64,000 nt of DNA, from positions 1 through 64,000 of the forward strand of contig NZ_JAPWGO010000016.1 of the NCBI RefSeq assembly GCF_027213785.1. Direction: 5' to 3'. The notes below the pieces were generated by a model, which worked only from the letters and a program-made list of their open reading frames with translations, did not search any database and was not told the origin of the DNA. Below, piece by piece: positions 8,918 to 18,209 of this stretch (position 1 is its first letter; every line of letters starts with the position of its first letter). The position numbers and the translations under genes are program-made. This stretch comes from Limimaricola sp. G21655-S1. Lineage in GTDB: Bacteria > Pseudomonadota > Alphaproteobacteria > Rhodobacterales > Rhodobacteraceae.

Positions 8918-10248
8918 TCAAGAGGCTGTTGCCCGCGGGGCTGGCCGCGCGCTTTGCCCTGCTGCTCGCGGCGGCACTGGTGACGGCCAATCTCGTGGCA
9001 CTGGGGCTTCTGGCCTTCGAGCGCGACCGGCTCGACCGCGAGGCGGGGGCCGCGCGGGAGCTGGAGCGGATCGTGGCGCTGGTGCCGGCGATGGAGGCCC
9101 TGCCGCCGCGGGCGCGACAGCAACTGGCACGCCAGGCCTCGACCCGGCTCGCGCGAATTTCGGTCGAGCCGGTGCCGGCCGTCGCGGCGCCAGCGCGCAG
9201 TGGTCGGGCCGGGGCACTTGAGGCGCGGATCGGCGCGGCGCTCGAGGAGCGCGAGGTGCGCGTCGCGATTTCGGAGCGCGCCGCTTCCGGGCGTAGTTCC
9301 GCTGGCCATGCCGCACCGCGCGGCGGAACCATCGCCGTGTCGATCGCTCTGCAGGCGGAGGGTCCGGTTTGGCTCAACGTCACGGCGGCGGGGCTGCGGC
9401 CACCCGACGGGGTCCGGGGCGAAGTCTTCATGCTGGTGCTCGGCCTGTCGCTGCTTACCGTGCTTGCGGTGGGGCTGTGGTTCGTGCGCCAGCTTACCCG
9501 TCCGCTGGCCGCTTTGGCCGAGGCGGCGCATGCCGCGGGTCGCGGCGATCGCGGCGTGCGGGTGCCTGAGACCGGTGCCCGCGAGATGCGGGCGGCCGCA
9601 GCGGCCTTCAACGACATGCAGGGGCGGATCGCCCGGTTCGAAGCCGAGCGGACCCGTACCCTCGCCGCTGTAGGGCACGATCTGCGCACGCCGATCACCA
9701 GCCTGCGTATTCGTGCCGAGATGCTCGACGAGGAGGAGGGGGAGCCGATGATCCGCACCCTCGACGAGATGGCGGTGATGGCCGAGGGGCTCGTGACCTT
9801 CGCCAAGAGCGGCCATGAGGCCGAACCCAGTGGCAGGATCGATCTGGCAGTGCTGCTGCCACGCCTTTGTGAGGAGCGCGGTGCACGGTTCGAGGGCGGT
9901 GGGGCTCCGCCGGTGAGCGGCCGCCCCGTGGCGCTGTCGCGGGCCTTCGGCAACTTGGTCGACAATGCGATCCGCTATGGCGGCTCGGCAAGGGTGCGGC
10001 TGATGCAGGAGGACGGCATGGCGGTGGTGCGCGTTGTGGATGAGGGGCCGGGCATCCCCGAGGCACGCCTCGAGGGCATGTTCGAGCCATTCGTACGGGG
10101 CGAGGACAGTCGCAGTCTCGACACCGGCGGGGCCGGGCTCGGCCTGTCGATCACCCGCACCATCATCCGCGCCCATGGTGGCGAGATCCGCCTGTCGAAC
10201 CGCCCGGAGGGGGGGCTCGAGGCGCGTGTCGAACTGCCTGCGGGCTAG
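8914..10248 (+). CDS. Sensor histidine kinase
   Basis: 444 residues from GTG 8914, which overlaps the regulator's stop by four bases; an upstream in-frame start at 8869 would lie inside the regulator gene and is not needed. Membrane segment 1 is about 10-35, then a roughly 130-residue periplasmic sensor region without a named domain, membrane segment 2 about 169-191, a HAMP linker (192-245), the dimerisation box GHDLRTP with phosphorylated His255, and an ATP-binding domain with NLVDNAIRYG (N box), VVDEGPGIP (G1) and GAGLGLSI (G2). It should autophosphorylate and pass phosphate to Asp56 of the partner. The gene ends in a CTAG shared with the convergent phosphatase gene. Confidence 0.93.
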   Translation: MIKRLLPAGLAARFALLLAAALVTANLVALGLLAFERDRLDREAGAARELERIVALVPAMEALPPRARQQLARQASTRLARISVEPVPAVAAPARSGRAGALEARIGAALEEREVRVAISERAASGRSSAGHAAPRGGTIAVSIALQAEGPVWLNVTAAGLRPPDGVRGEVFMLVLGLSLLTVLAVGLWFVRQLTRPLAALAEAAHAAGRGDRGVRVPETGAREMRAAAAAFNDMQGRIARFEAERTRTLAAVGHDLRTPITSLRIRAEMLDEEEGEPMIRTLDEMAVMAEGLVTFAKSGHEAEPSGRIDLAVLLPRLCEERGARFEGGGAPPVSGRPVALSRAFGNLVDNAIRYGGSARVRLMQEDGMAVVRVVDEGPGIPEARLEGMFEPFVRGEDSRSLDTGGAGLGLSITRTIIRAHGGEIRLSNRPEGGLEARVELPAG

Positions 10249-11663
10249 ATCGGCAGCGGCGGGGTCTTGCCGCTCTCCTCAAGATGCCAGACCGCGCTCC
10301 ATGCGCCGCCGCGCCGTTCCAGCGTCAGGAAATTGCGCTCGGCCACGTAGCGCCGTCGCATCCCCGGCAGCGGCAGGATGCGGATCGGGTGACCCGAAAG
10401 CGGCCCTTCGCCGAGGCTGCCGAGCCAGCCGAGGCCGCGCGCATAGCCCTTGGGGGGCGCGCGATGGGCGATGCCGGAGGCAACGAGTTGATGGACGGCG
10501 CCGGGCTCGGCGGCCATCTCGGCCCGGGTGGCGAGGTGGATCTCACCCGAGAGCACCGTCACCGGGCCCCGCGCGCGCAGGTTCAGCACCGCGCGCAGCG
10601 CCCGCCGCCAATCGGCGCGATGCGCCCGACTCTGCCACTGGTCGCGCAGATCGTCCTCGTATTTCTGCATGCCGGGCCAGAGCCACATCACCGCCTCGAC
10701 CAGCGACAGCCGGGGCCCCAGCATCGGCACAGAAGAGACGATGAAGGTACGCGCGGGTTCGGGTACCGGTGATTCCAATAGTCGCCAGCCTGCTTCGCCC
10801 ATCACCCGCCTGCGGCGGCGCTCGGAACGCAGGTCGGGGGCCATCAGCGTGACGCCCGGCAGGCTGCGGCGCCAACCGAGCTGGGCGCCGGTCGGATCGG
10901 TGAAGATCTCCGGAATGTCGGCCTCGACCGCGCCGTGCTGGAACAGCAGGTACATCTCGCGCGCCACCCGGAACAGCGTCTGGCCCACGGCGCTGTCGGT
11001 GGCCTCACTGGGAAGAGATCCCCAGCCGTCGCAGATGTCGTGATCGTCCCAGATCGCCAGCGTCGGAACCCGTGCGGCGAGGGCACCGAAGGCGGGCCCG
11101 GCGAAGCCGCGCATGTAGCGCGCGACGAAGCCCCGGCGCAGATGCCCCGCCAGCCCTTCGAGATCGGCCGCACTCGTCCCCTCGGGCAGATCCTCGGGCC
11201 AGCCATCGCTGAGCGGATGGCCCTGCGTCACCTCGTCGGCATAGATCTGGTCGCCACCCTGCAGCAGCGCCGCGAAGGGCTGGACCTCGTGCTCGGCGCG
11301 CATCCTTTCCCACATCGCGTCGCGCTCGGCCGGATCGCGATCCATGTCGCCATTCTCCTCGCCGTTGCAGGAGAGGAAGGCGAACCTCAGATCGCCCGAG
11401 AGATCGGTTTCGACAGGGTAGTCGCGATCTTCGAAGCGGTAGCCGCGATCGGTGTTGTCGAGCCTGAAGTCGAAACGCCAGACCGCGAGCCCCTCCAGCG
11501 TGGCGATGCGGTGCGGCTGGTGCTCGGTGGCGCCGGCCCGCAGTGTTCCGCAAGCCTCGCCCTCGGGTCGAATGAGGATCGCAGCAAGGCGCAGGCCGTC
11601 GGAGTCGTGGCCCCGCAGATGCAGGATCGGGCCGGCATGGCGAGGGGCAGGGCTCATGGTCAC
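10245..11663 (-). CDS. PhoD-like metallophosphatase
   Basis: 472 residues of the PhoD-like alkaline phosphatase or phosphodiesterase family, which use metal ions to hydrolyse phosphoesters. Metal-site motifs are LLQGGDQIYADE, IWDDHDICDGWG and SGEIHLATRAEM. No Tat or Sec signal is visible, unlike secreted PhoD, so it is probably cytoplasmic. Start: GTG 11663 sits 7 bases after GAGGAG, a better spacing than ATG 11657 (13 bases), so GTG is preferred. It lies 34 bases downstream of mrpG on the same strand and may be the last gene of that transcript. Its stop shares CTAG with the kinase gene. Confidence 0.85.
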   Translation of the reverse strand: MTMSPAPRHAGPILHLRGHDSDGLRLAAILIRPEGEACGTLRAGATEHQPHRIATLEGLAVWRFDFRLDNTDRGYRFEDRDYPVETDLSGDLRFAFLSCNGEENGDMDRDPAERDAMWERMRAEHEVQPFAALLQGGDQIYADEVTQGHPLSDGWPEDLPEGTSAADLEGLAGHLRRGFVARYMRGFAGPAFGALAARVPTLAIWDDHDICDGWGSLPSEATDSAVGQTLFRVAREMYLLFQHGAVEADIPEIFTDPTGAQLGWRRSLPGVTLMAPDLRSERRRRRVMGEAGWRLLESPVPEPARTFIVSSVPMLGPRLSLVEAVMWLWPGMQKYEDDLRDQWQSRAHRADWRRALRAVLNLRARGPVTVLSGEIHLATRAEMAAEPGAVHQLVASGIAHRAPPKGYARGLGWLGSLGEGPLSGHPIRILPLPGMRRRYVAERNFLTLERRGGAWSAVWHLEESGKTPPLPI

Positions 11664-11697
11664 GGCGTGGCTCCTCGAGCCCGGTCGACGCCGGGCG

Positions 11698-12057
11698 CTA
11701 TTGCTCGGCGTAGGTCGCCCAGTTCTTTTCCTCGGGCGGCGGAGGAAGCTCCTTGCCGCCGCGCTGCCGATGCAGATGGACCTTGGCGATGAAATTTCCA
11801 GAGATCGGCGCGGTGACGAAGAGGAAGGCCATCACTAGGAGCTCGTGCAGCGAGGCGTCGCCCGAGGCAAAGGCATGGATCATTGAAGCCAGCAGCAGCG
11901 AACCCACCCCCAGAGTCGAGGCCTTGGTCGGGGCGTGCAGCCGCTTCATCGGCTGATCGAGCTTCAGGAGCCCGTAGGAGCCGATCAGCGTGAAGGCGGC
12001 GCCGATGATCAGCAGCGCGGCCACGAGGATCTCTAGCAGCATCATCCCCCCGGTCAT
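11698..12057 (-). CDS. mnhG: Mrp antiporter subunit G
   Basis: 119 residues with about three membrane helices; the MrpG signature GSYGLLKLDQPMKRLHAPTKASTLG is visible in its first half and the tail is Pro/Glu-rich and soluble. It is part of the multi-subunit Na+(Li+,K+)/H+ antiporter, which exports Na+ in exchange for protons at the inner membrane. Its ATG overlaps the stop of mrpF (ATGA), so translation is coupled. It is the last antiporter gene in the A/B-C-D-E-F-G order. Confidence 0.92.
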   Translation of the reverse strand: MTGGMMLLEILVAALLIIGAAFTLIGSYGLLKLDQPMKRLHAPTKASTLGVGSLLLASMIHAFASGDASLHELLVMAFLFVTAPISGNFIAKVHLHRQRGGKELPPPPEEKNWATYAEQ

Positions 12058-12323
12058 TCGATGATGTCCCCGCGCAGCACGAAGCGCGCCAGCGCCACGG
12101 TGGAGACGAAGCCCAGCATGGCGAAGATCAGCGCGCTCTCGAAGTAGATCTGGGTGCCCAGATAAAGCCCGAGCAGTATGATCAGGCCGATGGCGTTGAT
12201 CACCATCGTGTCGAGCGCGAGGATGCGGTCGCCGGTATGCGGGCCGATCACCAGCCGGATCATGGCGAGGATCTGCGCCAGCCCGAGCGCGCCGATGGCG
12301 ATGAAGAGGGCGGTGTCGATCAT
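12054..12323 (-). CDS. mnhF: Mrp antiporter subunit F
   Basis: 89 residues, three membrane helices, starting MIDTALFIAIGALG; the family features RLVIGPHTGDRILALDTM and the C-terminal FVSTVALARFVLRGD match MrpF. ATG 12323 overlaps the mrpE stop by four bases. A longer in-frame extension upstream (to 12890) is only open frame inside mrpE and is not part of the protein. Confidence 0.92.
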   Translation of the reverse strand: MIDTALFIAIGALGLAQILAMIRLVIGPHTGDRILALDTMVINAIGLIILLGLYLGTQIYFESALIFAMLGFVSTVALARFVLRGDIIE

Positions 12324-12823
12324 TCGAAAATCTCCTTCAACCGGCGCTCGTAGCGGGTCTTGATGTCGTCGCGCACCGCCTCCGGGTCGGGCGCGTCGAG
12401 CGCATGGACCAGCAGCGCGTGCCCGTCCGCCGAGAGATCGGCGCTGACGGTGCCGGGGGTCAGGGTGATCGTTCCCGCCAGCATCGCGATCGCTTCGGGG
12501 GTGCGGATTTCGAGCGGGATCACCACCCAGTTGGGCGCCATGTCCTCGTTGCGCTTGAACAGCACGATCATCGCCACCTGCACGTTGGCGACCAAGATGT
12601 CCCAGATCACCATGAGGAGGTAGGAGACGAGGCGTCCCGGCCTGCCGATCTTGGGGCGGTCCGGCCAGAAGGCGCGGGTCGCCATCGGGATCACGATCCC
12701 GAGCAGCGCGCCGAAGACGACGGTGCCGAGGCTGAGATCGTTGATCAGCAGGCACCACACCAGCACCAGCAGCGCCGAGAGCAGCGGGTGCGGTAACAGC
12801 TTTCGGGTCAGACGCATCGACAT
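12320..12823 (-). CDS. mnhE: Mrp antiporter subunit E
   Basis: 167 residues: two to three N-terminal membrane helices and a soluble C-terminal domain, as usual for MrpE. Recognisable parts are LVWCLLINDLSLGTVVFGALLG, the basic W-P-D-RPKIGRPGRL loop, and GTITLTPGTVSADL. The start codon overlaps the mrpD stop by one base (TGATG) and the gene's own stop overlaps mrpF. MrpE supports full antiport activity and assembly in characterised systems. Confidence 0.92.
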   Translation of the reverse strand: MSMRLTRKLLPHPLLSALLVLVWCLLINDLSLGTVVFGALLGIVIPMATRAFWPDRPKIGRPGRLVSYLLMVIWDILVANVQVAMIVLFKRNEDMAPNWVVIPLEIRTPEAIAMLAGTITLTPGTVSADLSADGHALLVHALDAPDPEAVRDDIKTRYERRLKEIFE

Positions 12824-14481
12824 CAGTGATCCTCCCCGGCGTCAGCGGCGGCTTCGCCTCCGTGGTCGTCCTCGCCCGCATGCGGATCATCCTTGATCTG
12901 CTTGCCGGGCGTGGTCAGCACCAGCTCGATATAGGGTTCGGGCGAGAAGAGCTGCGCCGCCGTCGCGGACAGGGTCCGGTTGACCGGCCCGGCAAAGACG
13001 GTAAGCGCCACCAGCATCGCGATCAGCCCGCCGATCGCGATCATCGGCAGAACCGGGCGCGGCACCAGCGGTCCACGGGTCGAGCCGGGCTGCGCTGTAT
13101 CGTCCTCGACCTCAGGTGCGGTTTCGCAATCGATCGGCTCGATGTCCGGGCCCTCCTGATGTGCCTTCCAGAAGACGAGCGAGCCCGCGCGTGAAAAGCC
13201 CACCACCGCGACGAGCGAGCCCGTGAGCACCACCGTCCAGACCCACCAGACCAGCGGGCTGGAGCCCGCGGCGTCGAGGATCAGCAGCTTGCCGAGAAAA
13301 CCCGAGAGCGGCGGCAGGCCGGTCATGGCGATCGCCGCCACGAAGAACATGCCCGCCAGCAGCGCGCCGCCTTCGATCGGCTGGGCATGCACCAGCAGCG
13401 GTCCGGCTGCGCCGCGCCGGTCGCGGATCTGGTCGACGAGCAGGAACAGGGCCGCCGTCGCGAAGGTCGAGTGGATCGCATAGTAGAGCGCGGCGGCGAT
13501 GCCGTCGGGGGTGAAGACCGACACGGCGCTGAGCAAGAGCCCCATCGAGCCGATCACCGAAAACGCCACCAGCCGGTCGATGCGGCGCGCGCCCAGCACG
13601 CCGATCATGCCGAGCGCGAGCGTCAGCAGCGCCGCCGGCATCAGCCAGACGTCGAAGAGACCTTGGGTGATCTCGAGATCGAGCGGGAACACCAGCGTGT
13701 AGACGCGGATGATGCCGTAGGCGCCGACCTTGGTCATGATCGCGAAGAGCGCGGCCACGGGGGCAGGGGCATAGGCATAGCTGTCGGGCAGCCAGAAATG
13801 CAGCGGCAGCACAGCGGCCTTGATCGCGAAGACCATCAGCAGCAGCACCGCCGCGACGCGAATGCCGGCCGAAGCCCCGGCGTCGAGCTCGGCCACGCGG
13901 CCCGCCAGATCGGCCATGTTGAGCGTGCCGGTCTGGGCGTAGATCGTGCCCAGGGCAAAGAGGAAGAGCGTGGAGCCGAGGAGGTTGTAGAGCACGTATT
14001 GCGTGCCCGCGCGCAGCCGGTCCTTGCCGCCCGCATGGATCATCAGACCATAGGAGGCGATGAGCAGAACCTCGAAGAAAACGAAGAGGTTGAAGGCGTC
14101 GCCGGTGAGGAAGGCACCGAGGATGCCCATCAGCTGAAACTGGAACAGCGGGTGGAAATGCCGCCCCCGCCCGTCCCAGCCCGAGCCCATGGCGTAGAGC
14201 AGCACCAGGGGCGCGAGCAGCGCGGTCAGCAGCACCATCAGCGTCGAAAGCCGGTCCGCCACCAGCACGATGCCGAATGGCGCGGGCCAGTTGCCGAGCT
14301 GGTAGAGCGTGATCGTGCCATCGGAGGCCTGCCAGAACATGCCGATGGCAATGGCGGTGATCGCCAGGGTTCCCGCCATTGAAAGCGCACGCTGCACCAC
14401 GAGGTGTTCGCGCACCATCAGCACGAGGATCGCCGCCAGCAGCGCCGGCAGCACGATGGGGGTGATGATCCAGTGGCTCAT
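12823..14481 (-). CDS. mnhD: Mrp antiporter subunit D (NuoM/N-like)
   Basis: 552 residues, about 14 membrane helices, homologous to the proton-translocating NuoM/NuoN subunits of complex I. The conserved FNLFVFFEVLLIASYGLM holds the essential membrane Glu, and VLPLHFWLPDSYAYAPAPV the conserved lysine-helix region. The C-terminal 50 residues are hydrophilic and rich in His and acidic residues (DDPHAGEDDHGGEAAADAG...), an extension longer than usual. ATG 14481 overlaps the mrpC stop (ATGA). Confidence 0.94.
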   Translation of the reverse strand: MSHWIITPIVLPALLAAILVLMVREHLVVQRALSMAGTLAITAIAIGMFWQASDGTITLYQLGNWPAPFGIVLVADRLSTLMVLLTALLAPLVLLYAMGSGWDGRGRHFHPLFQFQLMGILGAFLTGDAFNLFVFFEVLLIASYGLMIHAGGKDRLRAGTQYVLYNLLGSTLFLFALGTIYAQTGTLNMADLAGRVAELDAGASAGIRVAAVLLLMVFAIKAAVLPLHFWLPDSYAYAPAPVAALFAIMTKVGAYGIIRVYTLVFPLDLEITQGLFDVWLMPAALLTLALGMIGVLGARRIDRLVAFSVIGSMGLLLSAVSVFTPDGIAAALYYAIHSTFATAALFLLVDQIRDRRGAAGPLLVHAQPIEGGALLAGMFFVAAIAMTGLPPLSGFLGKLLILDAAGSSPLVWWVWTVVLTGSLVAVVGFSRAGSLVFWKAHQEGPDIEPIDCETAPEVEDDTAQPGSTRGPLVPRPVLPMIAIGGLIAMLVALTVFAGPVNRTLSATAAQLFSPEPYIELVLTTPGKQIKDDPHAGEDDHGGEAAADAGEDH

Positions 14482-14852
14482 CGTGCACCTCCTTCGGTCA
14501 CAGAGGGTGCGTTGGTGTCGTCCTCGGTGAGCGCGGGCCGTTCGACCCGGTCGTCATCGGACGAGAGCCAGCTGCCCAGCGCGATCATCACCACCACGGC
14601 GGTCATCCCGAAGGAGATAACGATGGCGGTCAGGACCAGCGCCTGCGGCAGCGGATCGGTATAGCGCTCGGCACCGTCCCGCAGAACCGGTGGCGCATCC
14701 ATCGCCAGCCGCCCCGAAGCGAAGAGAAAGACGTTGACGGCATAGCTCAGCAGCGACGTGCCGATGATGACGGGGAAGGTTCGCAGGCGCAGCACCAGGT
14801 AGATGCCGGCGGCGGTCAGGACGCCGACGGCCGACGCGATCAGTAGTTCCAT
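14478..14852 (-). CDS. mnhC: Mrp antiporter subunit C (NuoK-like)
   Basis: 124 residues, three membrane helices, NuoK-like: MELLIASAVGVLTAAGIYLVL, then IIGTSLLSYAVNVFLFASG and LVLTAIVISFGMTAVVVMIAL. I place the start at ATG 14852, one base after the stop of the A/B gene, rather than at an in-frame codon 24 bases upstream inside that gene. The hydrophilic tail is Asp/Thr-rich. Confidence 0.92.
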   Translation of the reverse strand: MELLIASAVGVLTAAGIYLVLRLRTFPVIIGTSLLSYAVNVFLFASGRLAMDAPPVLRDGAERYTDPLPQALVLTAIVISFGMTAVVVMIALGSWLSSDDDRVERPALTEDDTNAPSVTEGGAR

Positions 14853-14853
14853 C

Positions 14854-17736
14854 TCAGCTGCCCTCGCGCTTTGCATCCACGACCGGATCGAGCTCCTCGC
14901 CGCGCGACGGATCGATGTCCATCGCGTGATCGGAGGTCTCGGTGCCGGCCCTGTAACCCAGTCGCGAGAAACTTTCGAGCGATAGCATCACCGCGCCGAG
15001 CACGGCGAGGAACACGCCGAGGTCGAAGCCCATGGCGGTGGCCAGCTCGAACTCCTCCATCGGCGGGATCCGGAAATAGCCGAAGGCCGAGGTCAGGAAG
15101 GGCTGTCCGACGAACCAGGCGCCGATGCCGGTGAGACCGGCCACGAAGACGCCGGCGCCGATGATCCCGTGATAGGGGTAGCGCTGGCGCCGCGCCGCCC
15201 AGGCGAAGCCCGAGGCCATGTATTGCGTCACCACGGCGATCGCGACCACGAGGCCCGCGACGAAGCCGCCGCCGGGATCGTTGTGGCCGCGCAGGAAGAT
15301 GTAGACGCCGACCATCAGGATCAGAGGCATCATCACCCGCGTCAGCACCACCATCATCAGCGGGTGGGCGTCGCCGGCCTGCGGTTCCTCGTGCCCGCGG
15401 TTCAACAGCTTGCGGCGCACCTTGCCCGAAAGCAGGGTTTCGGTCAGCGCGTAGATCACCAGCGCGGCGATGCCGAGCACGATGATCTCGCCGAAGGTGT
15501 CGAAGCCCCGGAAGTCGACCAGGATCACGTTGACCACGTTGTCTCCGCCGCCGCCCTTGTAGGAGTTGGCGAGGTGGTAGTCCGAGATCGGCGCGATCGG
15601 GAACTCGGTCGAGAGAATGGACCAGATCAGACCCGCCGCGGCGATGCCGCCGGCCCCGGCGATGATCGCGTCGCGGGTGCGCCGCGCCGCTCCGGATTCG
15701 TTGGGCGTGGTATTGGGCAGGAAGTTCAGCGCCAGCAACAGCAGGATGATCGTCACCACCTCGACCGAGATCTGCGTGAGCGCGAGATCGGGGGCGGAGA
15801 AATGGTTGAAGCCGACGGAGACCATCAGGCCGATGACCCCCATGAGCATCAGCACCGCCAGACGGTTGCGATGCACCGCCACGAGGAAACCGGTGGCGGC
15901 GATCAGCATCGCCCATGCCGCTATGGCGATGGGCGTGACGGGCAGGAGCGGGCGCCGGATCTCGGCGCCGGTCGTGCCCGAGAACCATGCATGCGCGCCG
16001 ACCGCCACCACGGTCAGCACCATGATCGCGGCATAGCGGGTGAAGGCCCCGTCATGCAGGCCACGCGTCACCGGGCGCGCCAGCGCGACGCAGCCCGCGA
16101 TGATCCGGTCGAAGATGTCCTTGGCCTCTGGCCGCCGCGCCGCTTCCCAGATCCGCGACAGCGGCGCGAAGCCCATCAGCAGCAGCGCGCCGCCGATCAC
16201 CGCGATCGCCGACATGAACAGCGCCGGGGTCAGGCCGTGCCAGAGCTTGAGATGGGCGTCGGGCAGTTCGGCGGCCGAGCCGATCACCGCGCCGGTGACG
16301 AGCTTCACGAAGGGCTCGGCCAGCGCCGGGAACAGGCCGATCACCACGACGGGGATGATCAGCAGCGCCGGCGGCAGCCACATGCCGGGGTTCGGATCAT
16401 GCGGATGCGCCGGGTAATCGTCGCGTTCGGCGCCCAAGAAGGTATGGGCGATCAACCGGAAGGAATAGGCGGCCGAGAACAGCGCCCCCAGCGTCGCCAC
16501 GATCGTGACCAGCATCGGCATGCCGAACAGCGTCGTATGCGCGGCCTCCTCGAGCATCATTTCCTTCGACAGGAAACCGTTGAGCAGCGGAATGCCCGCC
16601 ATCGACAGGCCTGCCAAGGTTGCGATGGCAAACGAGATCGGCATCAGGCGTCGCAGCCCGCCCAGCCTTCGCATATCGCGGGTATGAACGCCGTGATCGA
16701 CGATGCCGGCGGTCATGAAGAGCGCGGCCTTGAAGCTTGCATGGTTGAGGATGTGGAACACCGCCGCCATCGCGCCGAAGGCCGTGCCGGTGCCCAGCAG
16801 GAAGGTGATCAGTCCCAGATGCGACACGGTCGAAAAGGCCAGCAGCGCCTTCAGATCGTGCTTGAAGATCGCGATGAAGGCGCCGAGCACCATGGTCACG
16901 AGGCCGGCCGTCGTGACGATGTAGAACCACTCCTCGGTACCCGCGAGCACCGGCCAGAGCCGCGCCAGCAGGAACAGCCCGGCCTTCACCATGGTGGCCG
17001 AGTGCAGGTAGGCCGAGACCGGGGTCGGGGCCGCCATCGCGTGCGGCAGCCAGAAATGGAACGGGAACTGCGCCGATTTGGTGAAGCAGCCCAGCAGGAT
17101 CAGCAGCAGGGCCGGGACATAGAGCGGCGAGGCCTGTACCACGTCGCGTTGTTCGAGGATGACGCTCAGGTCGTAGCTGCCGACGATCTGGCCCAGAAGC
17201 AGCATGCCGCCGATCAGCGCCAGCCCGCCCATGCCGGTCACGGCGAGCGCCATGCGCGCGCCTTGGCGGCCTTCGGGCAGGTGTTTCCAGAACCCGATGA
17301 GCAGGAAGGAGGAGAGCGAGGTCAGCTCCCAGAAGATCAGCAGGAGCAGGATGTTGTCGGAAATCACGATGCCCACCATCGCGCCCTGGAACAGCAGCAG
17401 GTAGCTGAAGAACTCGCCCATGTTGTCGTCGCGCGACAGGTAGTGGCGCGCATAGGCGATGATCAGCAGCCCGATCCCGAGGATCAGCGCCGCGAACATG
17501 AAGCCCAGCGGGTCGAGGAACAGGTTCACGTTGAGCCCCAGCCCCGGCATCCAGTCGAGCCGGGCCGAGACCGTCTCGCCCCGCAGCACGGCGGGCAGAT
17601 GCGTGAGCAGCCCCACCGCGGCCGAGGCCGTGACGAGGAAGGTGGCGGTGAAACAGGCCTGGCGACCGGCCCGGATCATAAGACCGGGCAGCAGCGCGCC
17701 GAGGAACGGGAGGAGGGCGATGATGAATAGCGACAT
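14854..17736 (-). CDS. mnhA: Mrp antiporter fused subunits A and B (NuoL-like)
   Basis: 960 residues from ATG 17736. The N-terminal two thirds are MrpA (NuoL-like, with LLLLIFWELTSLSSF carrying the key Glu near 137 and FPFHFWLPHAMAAPTPVSAYLHSA); the C-terminal part is an MrpB domain with RGHNDPGGGFVAGLVVA followed by a short acidic tail. Fusion of A with B is the known group-2 Mrp arrangement of alphaproteobacteria, and no separate mrpB exists here. First gene of a six-gene operon in which all junctions are -1 to +4 bases. An alternative GTG start lies nine bases upstream. Confidence 0.93.
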   Translation of the reverse strand: MSLFIIALLPFLGALLPGLMIRAGRQACFTATFLVTASAAVGLLTHLPAVLRGETVSARLDWMPGLGLNVNLFLDPLGFMFAALILGIGLLIIAYARHYLSRDDNMGEFFSYLLLFQGAMVGIVISDNILLLLIFWELTSLSSFLLIGFWKHLPEGRQGARMALAVTGMGGLALIGGMLLLGQIVGSYDLSVILEQRDVVQASPLYVPALLLILLGCFTKSAQFPFHFWLPHAMAAPTPVSAYLHSATMVKAGLFLLARLWPVLAGTEEWFYIVTTAGLVTMVLGAFIAIFKHDLKALLAFSTVSHLGLITFLLGTGTAFGAMAAVFHILNHASFKAALFMTAGIVDHGVHTRDMRRLGGLRRLMPISFAIATLAGLSMAGIPLLNGFLSKEMMLEEAAHTTLFGMPMLVTIVATLGALFSAAYSFRLIAHTFLGAERDDYPAHPHDPNPGMWLPPALLIIPVVVIGLFPALAEPFVKLVTGAVIGSAAELPDAHLKLWHGLTPALFMSAIAVIGGALLLMGFAPLSRIWEAARRPEAKDIFDRIIAGCVALARPVTRGLHDGAFTRYAAIMVLTVVAVGAHAWFSGTTGAEIRRPLLPVTPIAIAAWAMLIAATGFLVAVHRNRLAVLMLMGVIGLMVSVGFNHFSAPDLALTQISVEVVTIILLLLALNFLPNTTPNESGAARRTRDAIIAGAGGIAAAGLIWSILSTEFPIAPISDYHLANSYKGGGGDNVVNVILVDFRGFDTFGEIIVLGIAALVIYALTETLLSGKVRRKLLNRGHEEPQAGDAHPLMMVVLTRVMMPLILMVGVYIFLRGHNDPGGGFVAGLVVAIAVVTQYMASGFAWAARRQRYPYHGIIGAGVFVAGLTGIGAWFVGQPFLTSAFGYFRIPPMEEFELATAMGFDLGVFLAVLGAVMLSLESFSRLGYRAGTETSDHAMDIDPSRGEELDPVVDAKREGS

Positions 17737-18209
17737 GGCGCGCACTATCGCGGAGACGAAGCGCGGCGACCAGACTCGGGCAGAAATTTACGACGCCCCG
17801 GGGTGCTTTATTCTGTCGCAGCGACGCATGGCGCTGTCGTGGCGGCTTGCTTGGTGGCGTCGATCGGTGGAGAGGCCGGGGCCGAGCATCTCCATTTGGC
17901 GGCGTTATCAGGTCTCGGTACGAATCACACGGCTCCGACCTTCGATGTCGCGGTCGGTGCCGCGGGCGGTCGAGGATGACATTTTCCATGGGATCGAAGC
18001 AGAGAATGCATCCGGGACCACCCGAGAGAGACCGTTATGCCGACCTTTCCTCGTTCGCACGGCGTTGAGACTTCGGCAGCACGTTGTCGCAGTCGCACAT
18101 GCGGCTTCGCCGGCATAGGGGAGCGAGGCAAAGCGGAACCTATCGGATTTGCCCGTCATGCAACCTGATGCTAGACAGCGCCTCTCCCAACCGCAGCCCG
18201 GATCGAGAC
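17737..18209. other. Intergenic region between divergent mrp operon and dusA
   Basis: About 470 bases with no supportable gene. It must contain the mrp promoter (minus) and the dusA promoter (plus). Several short overlapping frames occur on both strands but none has a domain, ribosome site or codon pattern like its neighbours. The dusA frame is open upstream to 18084, so a slightly longer DusA cannot be excluded. Confidence 0.5.

Noticed and set aside
15169-17730. 853-codon plus-strand open frame opposite mrpA/B
   Set aside because: His/Arg/Gln-rich antisense reading of a membrane-protein gene; no ribosome site and no domain.
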